Counted from the first letter of the stretch, positions 36,108-44,910 are shown. The stretch is DNA of 64,000 nucleotides from DAIDJD01 sp035485275 (GCA_035485275.1 DATHOE010000047.1:62001-126000); one strand, 5' to 3'. Notes: generated by a model not told the origin, from the sequence alone. Numbers and translations: made by a program.

Positions 36108-38546
36108 ATGCGAACCATCCATCCCATGCTTTGTTGGGCCGCCCTGGCGGCCCTCCTGGCCCGGCCGGCCTTCGCCGGAGTCACAGGATCCATCGTCGGC
36201 ACGGTCCACGGCCCCCAGGGAGCTCCCCTTGCGGGCGCCACCGTGGCCGTGGAAGGCGGCGGCACGGCCCTCAGCGCCACCACCCAGGCCCAGGGCGGCT
36301 TCCGCCTGCTGTCCCTTCCCTTCGGAGACTACAGCGTGCGGGTGCTGGCGAACGGCTATGCGCCCGGCCTGGACAGCGTCAGCGTCGGGTCCGACGCGGT
36401 GGTCCCCTTGGACGTAAGCCTGAAGCCCCTGTCCGTCCCGGCCCAGGCCGAAAGCGAGGATCTCTCCGCGGTGACCATCCAATCCACCCGGATACGCATC
36501 AACCGTTCCTCCGCGGTCAGCAGCCAGGAGATCAACCAGACCCAGATCAGCCAGCTCCCGGGCGGGACAACCCAGTCCCTGCCCAAGGTGCTTTTCACGA
36601 CCAACCCGGGCTTCGTGCAGGGCTCCTTCGGACAGGTCTTCTCGCGCGGCAACCACGCCAACATGCAGTACGACATCGACGGCATCCAGCTCCCGGACTC
36701 GGTCTCCGGCACCTTCGGCGACGCCTTCAGCGTGCTGAACATCGACCGCATGGAGGTGATCACGGGCGGCCTGCCCGCGGAATACGGAAACCGCCTCTCG
36801 GCGGTGGTGAACATCCTAACCAAGTCCGGCACGCAGGCGCCGGGCGGCTTTTTGGACATGAACTACGGCTCCTACAACACCTTCAGCCCCCAGGCCGTCT
36901 ACGGCGGCTCCGCCGACGGCGGGCACCTGCGCTACTTCCTTTCCGGCGGCTACGAAAGCACCGACCGCGGGCTGGACACCCCGGAGCCCGCCTCTGAGAA
37001 CGACGAGCGGCAGGGCGGCACCAGCGCGGTCCACGACACCAGCGTCAGCAACAACCAGTTCGCCAAGCTCGACTGGGACCTGGACGAGCAGGACACCCTC
37101 ATGTTCACGGCCTTCAATTCCCAGCGGACCTTCCAGATACCGAATTACCCGGCCGGCTTCAACCCCGGGGACAGCTTTTTCAGCCCGACCTATTCGGACG
37201 AATACGGCAACGTGGGGGGCGCGTCCTGGGCTCCCTACAACACGGACGACTACCAGATCGAGGGCAGCGACTACGCCGAGGTGATGTGGAAGCACCGCTT
37301 CGAGGACGACTCCCTCCTGCAGCTGGCGCCCTACGTCAAGATGTCCTCGGTGATCTTCAACGGCGACCCCTCCGCCGACCTGGCCGGCGCCTCCGACGGC
37401 TCCAGCGACGGGAACCCCGTGACCGACGATTCCTTCGCGGAGGACCGGGTCACCAGCGACCTGGGCGTGCAGGGCGATTACAGCGCCCACCTCAACGAAG
37501 CCAACACGGTCAAAACCGGCTTCCAGCTGCAGGCCGCCGAGGCGCACGGGCCCATCAGCATCGAGTACCAGAGCACCGGCGGCGCCGTCACGACCACGGG
37601 CCAGAACGGCGCGGACCACGACTACCAGGAAAGCGTCTACGTCCAGGACGACATCACGCTCGTCAAGAACGTGGTCCTGAACGCCGGGCTGCGCTACGAC
37701 GCCATCCAGGACCTCTTCGCGGACGCCAGCTCGGTGGACGGCATGTTCCAGCCCCGCCTGGGGCTCAACTACACGCCCTGGGCCCTGACCAAGTTCCACC
37801 TCTACTACGGTGAACTGTTCCAGCCCGCCCCGGCCGAGGACCTGCGCGACAGCTTCTCCCAGGTGAGCGGCAACCTGACGCCCTATGACATCAAGTCGGA
37901 GAAGGACGATTACTACGAGGCTGGGGTGGCGCAGCAGCTGTCCGACCAGTTGGTCAGCCTCAACACCTACTACAAGAGCGCCGTCAACCTGCTGGACGAC
38001 ACCCAGCTCCTGAACACCGCCATCACCGAGCCCTACAACTACGCGCAGGGCTACGTGTACGGCACGGAGCTGTCCGTAAACGGGCATTTCGCGGAACACT
38101 TCTCGGACTTCCTGACCTACTCCTACGAGATCGCCCAGGGCTACGGCGCCAGCGGAGGGCTCTTCGCGCTGTCGCAGGCGGACCTGCAGACCGCCGAGGC
38201 CGGCGGCGACGATTTCTGGCAGTACCTGGACCACTGCCAGATCGACAGCGCCAACGCGGGGCTCACCTACAGCCTGGGGGGCTTCACGGTGGGCGCCACG
38301 GGCCTCTACGGCAGCGGGCTGCGCACCGGCTTCGACAACGAGGTGAGCCTGCCTCCGCACTTCACCGTGGACGGCACGCTCAGCTACGCGATCACGGGGA
38401 AGAGCTGGCTGGACGACGTGAAGCTGCAATTGGATGTGACGAACATTTTCGACGACGTGTACCCGATCTTCGTGGACAACGGTTTCAACGGCTCCCACTA
38501 CGTGGCGCCCACGGGCTTCATGGTGCACCTGATCAAGACCCTATAG
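36108..38546 (+). CDS. TonB-dependent receptor with carboxypeptidase-regulatory-like domain
   Basis: An 812-residue outer-membrane receptor: signal peptide (MRTIHPMLCWAALAALLARPAFA), a CarboxypepD_reg-type Ig fold (about 25-105, GTVHGPQGAPLAGATVAVEGG), the plug domain (SQEINQTQISQLPGG, YDIDGIQLPD, VITGGLPAEYGNRLSAVVNI) and a 22-strand-type barrel. No Cys- or His-rich site is obvious except DHCQID near the end. It ends VHLIKTL rather than with an aromatic residue. CTGGAG lies 7 nt before the ATG. The context suggests import of a metal or metal chelate, with TonB/ExbBD encoded elsewhere. Confidence 0.9.
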   Translation: MRTIHPMLCWAALAALLARPAFAGVTGSIVGTVHGPQGAPLAGATVAVEGGGTALSATTQAQGGFRLLSLPFGDYSVRVLANGYAPGLDSVSVGSDAVVPLDVSLKPLSVPAQAESEDLSAVTIQSTRIRINRSSAVSSQEINQTQISQLPGGTTQSLPKVLFTTNPGFVQGSFGQVFSRGNHANMQYDIDGIQLPDSVSGTFGDAFSVLNIDRMEVITGGLPAEYGNRLSAVVNILTKSGTQAPGGFLDMNYGSYNTFSPQAVYGGSADGGHLRYFLSGGYESTDRGLDTPEPASENDERQGGTSAVHDTSVSNNQFAKLDWDLDEQDTLMFTAFNSQRTFQIPNYPAGFNPGDSFFSPTYSDEYGNVGGASWAPYNTDDYQIEGSDYAEVMWKHRFEDDSLLQLAPYVKMSSVIFNGDPSADLAGASDGSSDGNPVTDDSFAEDRVTSDLGVQGDYSAHLNEANTVKTGFQLQAAEAHGPISIEYQSTGGAVTTTGQNGADHDYQESVYVQDDITLVKNVVLNAGLRYDAIQDLFADASSVDGMFQPRLGLNYTPWALTKFHLYYGELFQPAPAEDLRDSFSQVSGNLTPYDIKSEKDDYYEAGVAQQLSDQLVSLNTYYKSAVNLLDDTQLLNTAITEPYNYAQGYVYGTELSVNGHFAEHFSDFLTYSYEIAQGYGASGGLFALSQADLQTAEAGGDDFWQYLDHCQIDSANAGLTYSLGGFTVGATGLYGSGLRTGFDNEVSLPPHFTVDGTLSYAITGKSWLDDVKLQLDVTNIFDDVYPIFVDNGFNGSHYVAPTGFMVHLIKTL

Positions 38547-38574
38547 ATTCCGGCTTCCGGGGCGGGCGATCCAT

Positions 38575-38609
38575 GCCGGCCCGAGGCGCGAAGACGGCCT
38601 CGGGCCGGC
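38575..38609. terminator. 13-bp perfect hairpin after the TonB receptor
   Basis: GCCGGCCCGAGGC (38575-38587) and GCCTCGGGCCGGC (38597-38609) with a 9-nt loop lie between two convergent genes. No clear T-tract is present on either side, so it may be a bidirectional structural terminator. Confidence 0.6.
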
Positions 38610-38618
38610 GGCCCCGCT

Positions 38619-39107
38619 TTAGGCCGGGGCGTGGCAGTCGCCGGGCAGCAGGCGGCGGTCCTTGGGGAGCTTGTCCCAGCCCTTTTGTTGCGCGTAGTCC
38701 AGGACCATGGGGATGCGCCCCTGGAACATGCGTTTCCAGCCCGCGCCCATGAACTGCTTGACCATGAGTCCCCTGAGGCCCACCAGGCCGTCGTGCACCA
38801 GGCTCAGGCGGGTGCCCTTCCCTTCGGGGGTCAGGGTCCAGGTGATGATGAAGGGCAGCTCCTCGTCCTCCTCGCCCCTCTGGCTCCAGCACAGAAGCCG
38901 CGGCTTCTCGACCTTCAGCACCTCGCAATAGGCGACGCCCTTCCAGCCGTAGACGGGCTTGGCCTTGAACAGGAACTTCTTCCCCACCACCGGCTCGAAT
39001 CCCTCGTTCTTCATGAGCCACTGCTCCAGGGCTTCGGGCCGGACCAGGGCCTCCCAGACATGCTCGACGGGGTAGGGGTAAAAGGCGTCCAACTCGATCT
39101 TAGCCAT
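38619..39107 (-). CDS. SRPBCC/AHSA1-family protein
   Basis: A 162-residue START-fold protein from the ATG at 39107 (GGAGGA site). Family pattern: FYPYPVEHVWEALVRPEALEQWLMKN, then LLCWSQRGEEDE and the C-terminal helix GWKRMFQGRIPMVLDYA. These proteins have a hydrophobic cavity for a lipid-like ligand. The gene overlaps the ArsR-type regulator by 8 bp, a very common ArsR-AHSA1 pairing in which the regulator controls its partner. The ligand is unknown. Confidence 0.88.
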   Translation of the reverse strand: MAKIELDAFYPYPVEHVWEALVRPEALEQWLMKNEGFEPVVGKKFLFKAKPVYGWKGVAYCEVLKVEKPRLLCWSQRGEEDEELPFIITWTLTPEGKGTRLSLVHDGLVGLRGLMVKQFMGAGWKRMFQGRIPMVLDYAQQKGWDKLPKDRRLLPGDCHAPA

Positions 39108-39426
39108 GCTTCCTCCGCAGGTATTGGCCCAAGGCCTCCAGCTTGCCGGACCAGAATCCCTTGTGGACCTCCACCCAGTTCGTGAGTTCAAGCAAGGGGC
39201 CGGGCGTGAGGCGGTAGATGCGTTGCCGGCCTTCGCGGCGTTCGCGCACCAGGCGCGCCTTTTTCAGGACGCCGAGCTGCTGCGACAGGGCCGGGGCCGA
39301 ACCCCGGAAACCCCGGGCGAGGCCCGACACGGGGAGCTCCCCCGCCTCGAGCAGTTCAAGGATCCTCCGCCGGGCCGGGTGGGCCACGGCCTGGAACACG
39401 TCGGAATGGGCAGGGAGCCGGTTCAT
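39100..39426 (-). CDS. ArsR-family transcriptional regulator paired with SRPBCC
   Basis: A 108-residue winged-helix regulator: FQAVAHPARRRILELLEAGELPVSGLARGF, recognition helix SAPALSQQLGVLKKARLVRERREGRQRIYRL. It has no Cys, so it does not sense metal by the classical ArsR/SmtB thiolate sites. It is preceded by a promoter whose spacer contains a perfect inverted repeat, suggesting autoregulation. The start ATG at 39426 lies only 6 nt after the -10 box, so translation should begin on a leaderless mRNA. Confidence 0.92.
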   Translation of the reverse strand: MNRLPAHSDVFQAVAHPARRRILELLEAGELPVSGLARGFRGSAPALSQQLGVLKKARLVRERREGRQRIYRLTPGPLLELTNWVEVHKGFWSGKLEALGQYLRRKHG

Positions 39427-39432
39427 GCGCGT

Positions 39433-39461
39433 ATATTATTAAGCTAAAGCTTAACTGTCAA
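39433..39461 (-). promoter_or_regulatory. Consensus promoter with operator in the spacer (ArsR-SRPBCC)
   Basis: On the minus strand: TTGACA (39461-39456), 17-bp spacer, TAATAT (39438-39433), then 6 bp to the ATG. Inside the spacer lies TTAAGCT-TT-AGCTTAA (39454-39439), a perfect 7-bp inverted repeat with a 2-bp centre, well placed for a dimeric ArsR repressor to block RNA polymerase. Confidence 0.85.
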
Positions 39462-39521
39462 CCGATAAAAAAGGGCCGTGGAATCCGTCGCCCCGGGGCG
39501 CCGATCCCGCGGCCCCCGGGC

Positions 39522-40886
39522 CTAGGCCCGCAAATGCCAGGCCTTGGGCCGGGTGAAGGTCAGGATGCCTTCCTTGGACAGGACGCTGCCCAGGCCGCTG
39601 TGTCCGCGGCCGGACCAGGGCAGCCTGGGGCTGACCCGGTCGCAGCAGTTGAAATAGACCGAGCCGGCGTTGACCCGCGCGAGCAGGGCCCCGGCCACGG
39701 CCGCGTCGCGGGTGTAGACTCCGGCCGTGAGCCCGTATTCCGTGTCGTTCATCAGCTCCAGCGCCTGCTCGTCGTCCTTCACTTTCTGTATGCCGATCAG
39801 GGGCCCGAAGCTCTCGTCCCGCATCAGGGCCATGCGGTGGTCGACGTCCACCAGGACCGTGCCCTCGAACCAATTGCCGGGCCCGGGCAGGCGCTTGCCG
39901 CCGCAGAGCAGGCGGGCGCCCTTGGCCAGGGCGTCGGCCACCTGGGCCTCCAGGACCGCCAGCTGGGCCGGCCGCGTGATGGCGCCCCAATAGGTCGCGG
40001 GGTCGCCCACGGGCCCCCGGCGGAAGGCCTTGACCTCGGCGACAAAGGCCTCCACAAAGGCCTCGAAAATGTCCGCGTGCACGTAGAGGCGCTCCACCGA
40101 GCAGCAGCTCTGCCCGGTGTTGTAGAAGGCGCCGTCGGCCAGGCCCGCGGCGGCGGTCTTGACGTCCACGTCCGCGCGGACATAGACCGGATCCTTGCCG
40201 CCGAGCTCCAGTTGCATCTTCACCAGGCCGCGGCTGGCGGCCTCGGCCACCTTGAGCCCGGTGGCGTAGGAGCCGGTGAAAAAGACCCCGTCCAGGGGCT
40301 GCTTCAGCAGCTCGGCGCCCGCGTCCCCCAGGCCCAGCACCGGGACGAAGACCTCCTGGGGCACGCCCGCCTCGCGCAGAAGTCCGACGACGGCCAGGCC
40401 GGTGAGGCTGGCGAATTCCGAGGGCTTGTACAGCACGCTGTTGCCCGCCAGCAGGGCCGGGACGAAGACGTTGGACCCGACAAAGAGGGGGTAGTTCCAG
40501 GCCGAGATGTTGGCCACCACGCCCAGGGGTTCGCGGCTGATGCCCTCCACCAACCCGGCCTCGCTGTGCACGTTCTCGTGGGCCAGCGCCGCGGGCGCGG
40601 CCTCCAGGAAGAAATCCAGCCGGCGCAGTAGCCCCTCAAGCTCGTTGCGGGACTGGGCGATGGGCTTGCCGACCTCCGCGGTCAGGATGTTGGTGAGGCG
40701 TTCGCCGCGTTCCGCCACCAGGCGCCGGAACTTCCCCAGAATGGCCAGGCGGGCCTGCAGGCCGAGGGCGGTCCAGGCCGGGCGGGCCGCGCGGGCGGCG
40801 CGGGCTTTGGCCGCGATTTCCGCGGGGCTGTCCTGGGGCAGGCTACGGATCTTGGCCCCCGTCGCCGGATTGATCACGTCAAACAC
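39522..40886 (-). CDS. NAD(P)-dependent aldehyde dehydrogenase
   Basis: A 454-residue ALDH-superfamily enzyme from the GTG at 40886 (GAGGGA site upstream). Conserved blocks: NISAWNYPLFVGSNVFVPALLAGNSVLYKPSE, catalytic-Glu region QLELGGKDP, active Cys in TGQSCCSVERLYV and the NTEYGLTAGVYTRD strand. In this operon it would oxidise the aldehyde formed during amine catabolism (for example gamma-glutamyl-aminobutyraldehyde or succinate semialdehyde). It overlaps the puuD-like gene by 8 bp. Confidence 0.93.
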   Translation of the reverse strand: MFDVINPATGAKIRSLPQDSPAEIAAKARAARAARPAWTALGLQARLAILGKFRRLVAERGERLTNILTAEVGKPIAQSRNELEGLLRRLDFFLEAAPAALAHENVHSEAGLVEGISREPLGVVANISAWNYPLFVGSNVFVPALLAGNSVLYKPSEFASLTGLAVVGLLREAGVPQEVFVPVLGLGDAGAELLKQPLDGVFFTGSYATGLKVAEAASRGLVKMQLELGGKDPVYVRADVDVKTAAAGLADGAFYNTGQSCCSVERLYVHADIFEAFVEAFVAEVKAFRRGPVGDPATYWGAITRPAQLAVLEAQVADALAKGARLLCGGKRLPGPGNWFEGTVLVDVDHRMALMRDESFGPLIGIQKVKDDEQALELMNDTEYGLTAGVYTRDAAVAGALLARVNAGSVYFNCCDRVSPRLPWSGRGHSGLGSVLSKEGILTFTRPKAWHLRA

Positions 40887-41640
40887 GCTGCGTTCCCTCC
40901 TGTGCGGACTTGAGAAAATCCCGGAGAAAGACCCGGCCGTCGAGCAGGCCCGGGTCCCCGGCTTTCTGGAATTCCGGGTGCCACTGCACCGCGAAGAGCG
41001 GCGGCCCATCCAGGGCGCGGAAGGCCTCCACCAGGCCGTCCTCCCGGGAATGGGCCTCCGCCGTCAGGCCCGGCCCGAGCTTGCGCACCGCCTGGTGGTG
41101 CACGCTGTTCACCGTGCACCGGGTCCGGCCCGCCAGCTCGGCCAGGCGTCCGCCCAGCTCCAGGCCGTGGAAGTTCTGGTCGTAGGCGTCCCAGTCCCGG
41201 TGCACCAGGGAGCCGGGATGCTGGGTCCCTATGTCCTGGTACAGGGTGCCGCCGAAGGCCACGTTGAGGAGCTGCAGGCCCCGGCATATCCCCAGCACCG
41301 GCTTGCCCTGGGCCCGGAATGCGGCCACCAGCGCGATCTCATAGGCGTCGCGCACCGCGTCCCCGGACCATTCCGGCGCCAGCGGCAACTCCCCGTAGCT
41401 TTGGGGCGCGACGTCCGAGCCGCCCTGCAGGATCAGGCCGTCCAAGGGCTCGGCCAGGGCGGCGTGGTCCACGGGCGCGCCCGCGGCCGGTGCCGGGACG
41501 AGGTAGCACAGGGCCCCCTCGGCCATGACCCAGTGGGAAAGGCTCTGCTCCAGGTACAGCAGGGTCTTGCCCTTGAAGATGGGGCGCTTGGGGTCCGCGT
41601 GGAAAAAGCAGGCCGACAGGCCGATGCGCGGCCTTCTCAC
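40879..41640 (-). CDS. puuD: Gamma-glutamyl-GABA hydrolase-like class I amidotransferase (PuuD type)
   Basis: A 253-residue peptidase C26/class I glutamine-amidotransferase-like protein. Nucleophile elbow GICRGLQLLNV, oxyanion part LILQGGSDVAP and catalytic His-Glu FAVQWHPEFQ are present, with HHQAV near the C terminus. The family removes the gamma-glutamyl group after oxidation of a glutamylated amine. Its start overlaps the Fe-ADH stop (ATGA) and its stop overlaps the ALDH gene, so all are coupled. PuuD is the closest named role, given the PuuA-like gene in the same operon. Confidence 0.88.
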   Translation of the reverse strand: MRRPRIGLSACFFHADPKRPIFKGKTLLYLEQSLSHWVMAEGALCYLVPAPAAGAPVDHAALAEPLDGLILQGGSDVAPQSYGELPLAPEWSGDAVRDAYEIALVAAFRAQGKPVLGICRGLQLLNVAFGGTLYQDIGTQHPGSLVHRDWDAYDQNFHGLELGGRLAELAGRTRCTVNSVHHQAVRKLGPGLTAEAHSREDGLVEAFRALDGPPLFAVQWHPEFQKAGDPGLLDGRVFLRDFLKSAQEGTQRV

Positions 41641-42779
41641 CGCGCGGCCGCGAAGATGGCTTCAAAATCCCGCTGGGACACGGGCCGGGGGTTGCTCGGA
41701 TGGCAGGCGTCGCGGAAGGCCAGCTCGGCCAGCTTGGGCCCCAGGTCCTTGGCCACCCCGGCCGCGGCCAGGCCGGCGGGGATGCCGATCTGCTTCTTCA
41801 GGTTCTTCACCCAGGCCAGGAAGGCCTCCGGGCCGCCCTGCTTGAGGCCGACCGCCAGGGCCAGGGCCTCGAAGCGTTCAGGCACGGCCGGCGCGTTGAA
41901 GGCCAGGGCGTGGTCCAGCATCACGCCGTTGGCGAGGCCGTGGTGGAGGTCGGCCGCGGCGGACAGGGCGTGGGCGCAGGAATGCACCACGCCCAGGCCC
42001 TTTTGGAAGGCCAGCGCCCCCATCATCGAGGCCATGAGCATGTCCCCGCGCGCGTCCAGGTCGCCCGGCGTCACCACGCAGCGGGGCAGGGACCGCGAGG
42101 CCAGCCGCAGGCCCTGCAGGGCTATGCCGTCGCAGATCGGATGGTAGGCCTTGGCCAGGTAGGCCTCCACGCAGTGGGTCAGGGCGTCCATGCCCGTGGC
42201 CGCGGTCAGGCCCGGCGACAGGCCCAGGGTCAGCTCGGGGTCCGCGAAGACGGCCTGGGCCAGCAGGCGCGGGTCGAAGACGATTTTTTTGACGTGGGAG
42301 TCGTCGTCCGAGATCACGGCGCTGCGGCCCACCTCGCTGCCCGTGCCCGCGGTGGTGGGCAGGGCCGCCCAGAAGGGCAGGGCCTGGTCCACCGGGCGGG
42401 CGCCGGGCAGGTCGTCCTCGTAGTCGAAGAGGTCTCCGGGGTGGTGGACCATGAGGGCCACGGCCTTGCAGACGTCCAGGGCCGCCCCGCCGCCGACGCC
42501 CACCATGCAGTCGGAGTTGGACACGCGGAAGGCCTCGACGCCCGCCGTCACCTGCGAACGCACGGGGTTGCCCCAGACGCCGCTGAAGACCGCGCATTCG
42601 AGGTCCGCCAGGCGCAGTTCGTCCACCAGGCTGGTGAAGGCCGGCAGGTCCGCGAGCCCGCGGTCCGTGACCAGCAGGGGGCGCTGGAAGCCGCGGCCCT
42701 TGAGGAAGTCCGCCAGCTTGTGGCGGGAGCCCGGCCCGAAATGGATGGCTGTGGGAAAGCTGAAGCGTCCTGTGGGCAT
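41637..42779 (-). CDS. Iron-containing alcohol dehydrogenase
   Basis: A 380-residue group III (Fe-ADH) enzyme from the ATG at 42779. Motifs: nucleotide-binding VGVGGGAALDVCKAVA, PTTAGTGSEVGRSAVI and the metal-binding stretch ATGMDALTHCVEAYLAKAYHPICDGIAL with GVVHSCAHALSAAADLHHGLANGVML (His ligands). It starts inside the PuuA-like stop codon (TGATG). Fe-ADHs reduce or oxidise small aldehydes/alcohols; here it may interconvert a semialdehyde with its hydroxy acid, or oxidise an amino alcohol. Such a gene is not part of the E. coli Puu pathway. Confidence 0.92.
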   Translation of the reverse strand: MPTGRFSFPTAIHFGPGSRHKLADFLKGRGFQRPLLVTDRGLADLPAFTSLVDELRLADLECAVFSGVWGNPVRSQVTAGVEAFRVSNSDCMVGVGGGAALDVCKAVALMVHHPGDLFDYEDDLPGARPVDQALPFWAALPTTAGTGSEVGRSAVISDDDSHVKKIVFDPRLLAQAVFADPELTLGLSPGLTAATGMDALTHCVEAYLAKAYHPICDGIALQGLRLASRSLPRCVVTPGDLDARGDMLMASMMGALAFQKGLGVVHSCAHALSAAADLHHGLANGVMLDHALAFNAPAVPERFEALALAVGLKQGGPEAFLAWVKNLKKQIGIPAGLAAAGVAKDLGPKLAELAFRDACHPSNPRPVSQRDFEAIFAAAR

Positions 42780-44158
42780 CAGATGATCTCGAAATAGCGT
42801 TTGAGTTCCCAGTCCGTGACGGCGTCCTCGAACTGGCGCCATTCCCAGCGCCGGGTCTGGACGAAGTGCTCCACAAAATCCGCGCCGAAGAGCTCGCGCG
42901 CCAGCTTGGAGGACTCCATGGCCTCGGTGGCCGCGTGCAGGGTGCGCGGCAGGCGCGGGACCTTGGAGGCGTAGGCGCTTCCCACGACCGGCTCGGTGAG
43001 CTGGAGGTTTTTGGCGACTCCGTAGAGCCCGGCGGCCACGCAGGCGGCGACGCACAGATAGGGGTTCACGTCCGAACCGGGCACCCGCGTCTCGACCCGG
43101 GTGGATTTCGGCCCCCCGCCGATCACGCGGCAGGCCGCCGTGCGGTTGTCCATGCCCCACACGGGCTTGGTGGGCGCCCAGTATCCGTCCACCAGGCGCT
43201 TGTAGCTGTTCACCGTGGGCGCGAACATCGGCAGGATCTCGGGGAGGCAGTGCAGCTGGCCGGCCAGGTAGCTCTTGAAGAGCGCCGACATCTGGTCCGG
43301 GTCCCTGGGGTCGTGGAAGAGGTTGGCCTTGCCGGCCTTGTCCCACAGGCTCTGGTGGCAGTGGCCGCTGCAGCCCGGCAGCTGGCTGCTCCACTTGGCC
43401 ATGAAGCTGGGCAGGATGCCGAAGCGGTAGGCGATCTCCTTGGCCGCGGTCTTGAACAGGACCGCCCGGTCCGCGGCCTCCAGGGCGCCGCAGTAAAGGA
43501 TGGCCGCCTCGAACACGCCCGGCCCGGTCTCCGTGTGCAGGCCCTCCAGGGGCACGCCGAATGCCGGCAGTTCGTCCATCAGGGCGTTGAAGTAGGGCCG
43601 GTTCAGGCCGGCGCGCAGGAGGGAGTAACCGAACATGCCCGGGGTGATCGGCTCGGGCCGCTGGTGGTCCTTGGCCGCGAGGGACTGGGGCGTTTCCTTG
43701 AAATTAAACCACTCGAATTCCATGCCCACGCTGGCCTGGTAGCCGGCCCTGGAGGCCTGCGCCAGCACCTTCTTGAGCAATTGGCGCGGGTCCTGGGCCA
43801 GGGGCCGGCCCTGCTTGTCCTCAAAGTCGCCCAAAAAAAACGGGATCTGGCCGTCCCAGGGCACCCGCCGGGCGGTCCCCAGGTCGATGCGGACCGTGGC
43901 GTCGGGGTAGCCGCTGTGCCAGCCGGTGTAGGCCGAATTGTCGTAGCAGGCGTCGGAGGAGTCCCAGCCGAAGACCACGTTGCAGAAGCCGAAGCCCTTG
44001 TCGATGGCCGACAGGAACTTGTCCTTGTGCATGATCTTGCCGCGCAGGACGCCGTCGATGTCCGCCACCGCGACCTTGACCTTTTGAACCTTCGGATCCT
44101 TGAGCCAGGCCAGGGCGGCGGGCGGGGCCGCGGCCTTCTTCGACGGATTTTTGGGCAT
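42779..44158 (-). CDS. puuA: Glutamine synthetase-like gamma-glutamyl-amine ligase (PuuA type)
   Basis: A 459-residue glutamine synthetase-family enzyme from the ATG at 44158 (GAGGA site). Class signatures: VKVAVADIDGVLRGK at the N terminus, GMEFEWFNF, TETGPGVFEAAILYC, MAKWSSQLPGCSGHCHQSLW (ATP/ammonia region) and YKRLVDGYWAP...NRTAACRV. The 'DIDGVLRGK' start and the lack of the adenylylation-loop Tyr sequence are typical of PuuA/FluG/IpuC types that ligate glutamate to an amine. It heads a four-gene operon with Fe-ADH, PuuD-like and ALDH. True nitrogen-assimilating GS activity is unlikely. Confidence 0.88.
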   Translation of the reverse strand: MPKNPSKKAAAPPAALAWLKDPKVQKVKVAVADIDGVLRGKIMHKDKFLSAIDKGFGFCNVVFGWDSSDACYDNSAYTGWHSGYPDATVRIDLGTARRVPWDGQIPFFLGDFEDKQGRPLAQDPRQLLKKVLAQASRAGYQASVGMEFEWFNFKETPQSLAAKDHQRPEPITPGMFGYSLLRAGLNRPYFNALMDELPAFGVPLEGLHTETGPGVFEAAILYCGALEAADRAVLFKTAAKEIAYRFGILPSFMAKWSSQLPGCSGHCHQSLWDKAGKANLFHDPRDPDQMSALFKSYLAGQLHCLPEILPMFAPTVNSYKRLVDGYWAPTKPVWGMDNRTAACRVIGGGPKSTRVETRVPGSDVNPYLCVAACVAAGLYGVAKNLQLTEPVVGSAYASKVPRLPRTLHAATEAMESSKLARELFGADFVEHFVQTRRWEWRQFEDAVTDWELKRYFEII

Positions 44159-44229
44159 CGCTTCCTCTAGGGAAAGTACCCTATTAGAAGATCGGAGCCA
44201 CGGCCCGTCAATCGCCCGCCCGGCCCATG

Positions 44230-44910
44230 TTACAGGGATGTTTCGGAGCCGGATCCGCGGAGCCACTCATAGGACAGGGCCGCCGCCACCGCGCCCAGGG
44301 CCGGACCCGCGACGTAGATCCAAACCGTGGGCAGGGTCCCTTCAAAGAGCGCCGGAGCCAGGGAACGGGCCGGATTCATGGAGGCCCCGGTCACCGAGCC
44401 CCCCAAAAACGCGTCCAGGCAGATGGTCCCGCCGATGGCGACCCCGGCCATGGCGCCGGGCGCGCGCTTGTCCGTCGCCACCGAGATGATCACGAAGACC
44501 AGGAAAAAGGTCAGGACCGCCTCCCAGGCCAGCGCCGCGCCGGGGCCGACCGAGGGGACCGTGGCGCCGAAGCCGGACCCAGACGGGAGTATCGCGTCCA
44601 ACAAGGCGACGGCCGCCAGCGCCCCCAGGAACTGCGCGCCCCAATAGGCGGGGACGTGCTTTTTCGGGAAGCGCCCCGCCGTGGCCAGGCCCAGCGTCAC
44701 CGCGGGGTTGAAGTGGGCCCCGGAGATGTGGCCGACGGCGTAGATCATGACGCCGATGACCAGGCCGAACACGAGGGGTATGGAGCCCGGAGCCACGGTG
44801 CCAGGGAAACGTTGGGACACCATGATGGCCCCGCAGCCGGCGAAAACCAGGGCGAAGGTCCCGATGGCCTCCGCCACCGCGGGGCGGATCAGGCCGCTTT
44901 TTTTCTTCAT
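44230..44910 (-). CDS. aqpS: Aquaporin (AqpS-like, arsenite channel candidate)
   Basis: A 226-residue MIP-family channel with six helices and both NPA boxes: SGAHFNPAVTLG and GASMNPARSLAPA. Its ATG overlaps the arsC stop (ATGA), placing it in an arsR-arsC-aqp operon. In Sinorhizobium meliloti the AqpS aquaglyceroporin replaces ArsB and lets arsenite made by ArsC leave the cell. The same logic is inferred here since no arsB or acr3 pump is encoded in the window. The R-site Arg after NPA is present (NPARS). Confidence 0.9.
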   Translation of the reverse strand: MKKKSGLIRPAVAEAIGTFALVFAGCGAIMVSQRFPGTVAPGSIPLVFGLVIGVMIYAVGHISGAHFNPAVTLGLATAGRFPKKHVPAYWGAQFLGALAAVALLDAILPSGSGFGATVPSVGPGAALAWEAVLTFFLVFVIISVATDKRAPGAMAGVAIGGTICLDAFLGGSVTGASMNPARSLAPALFEGTLPTVWIYVAGPALGAVAAALSYEWLRGSGSETSL

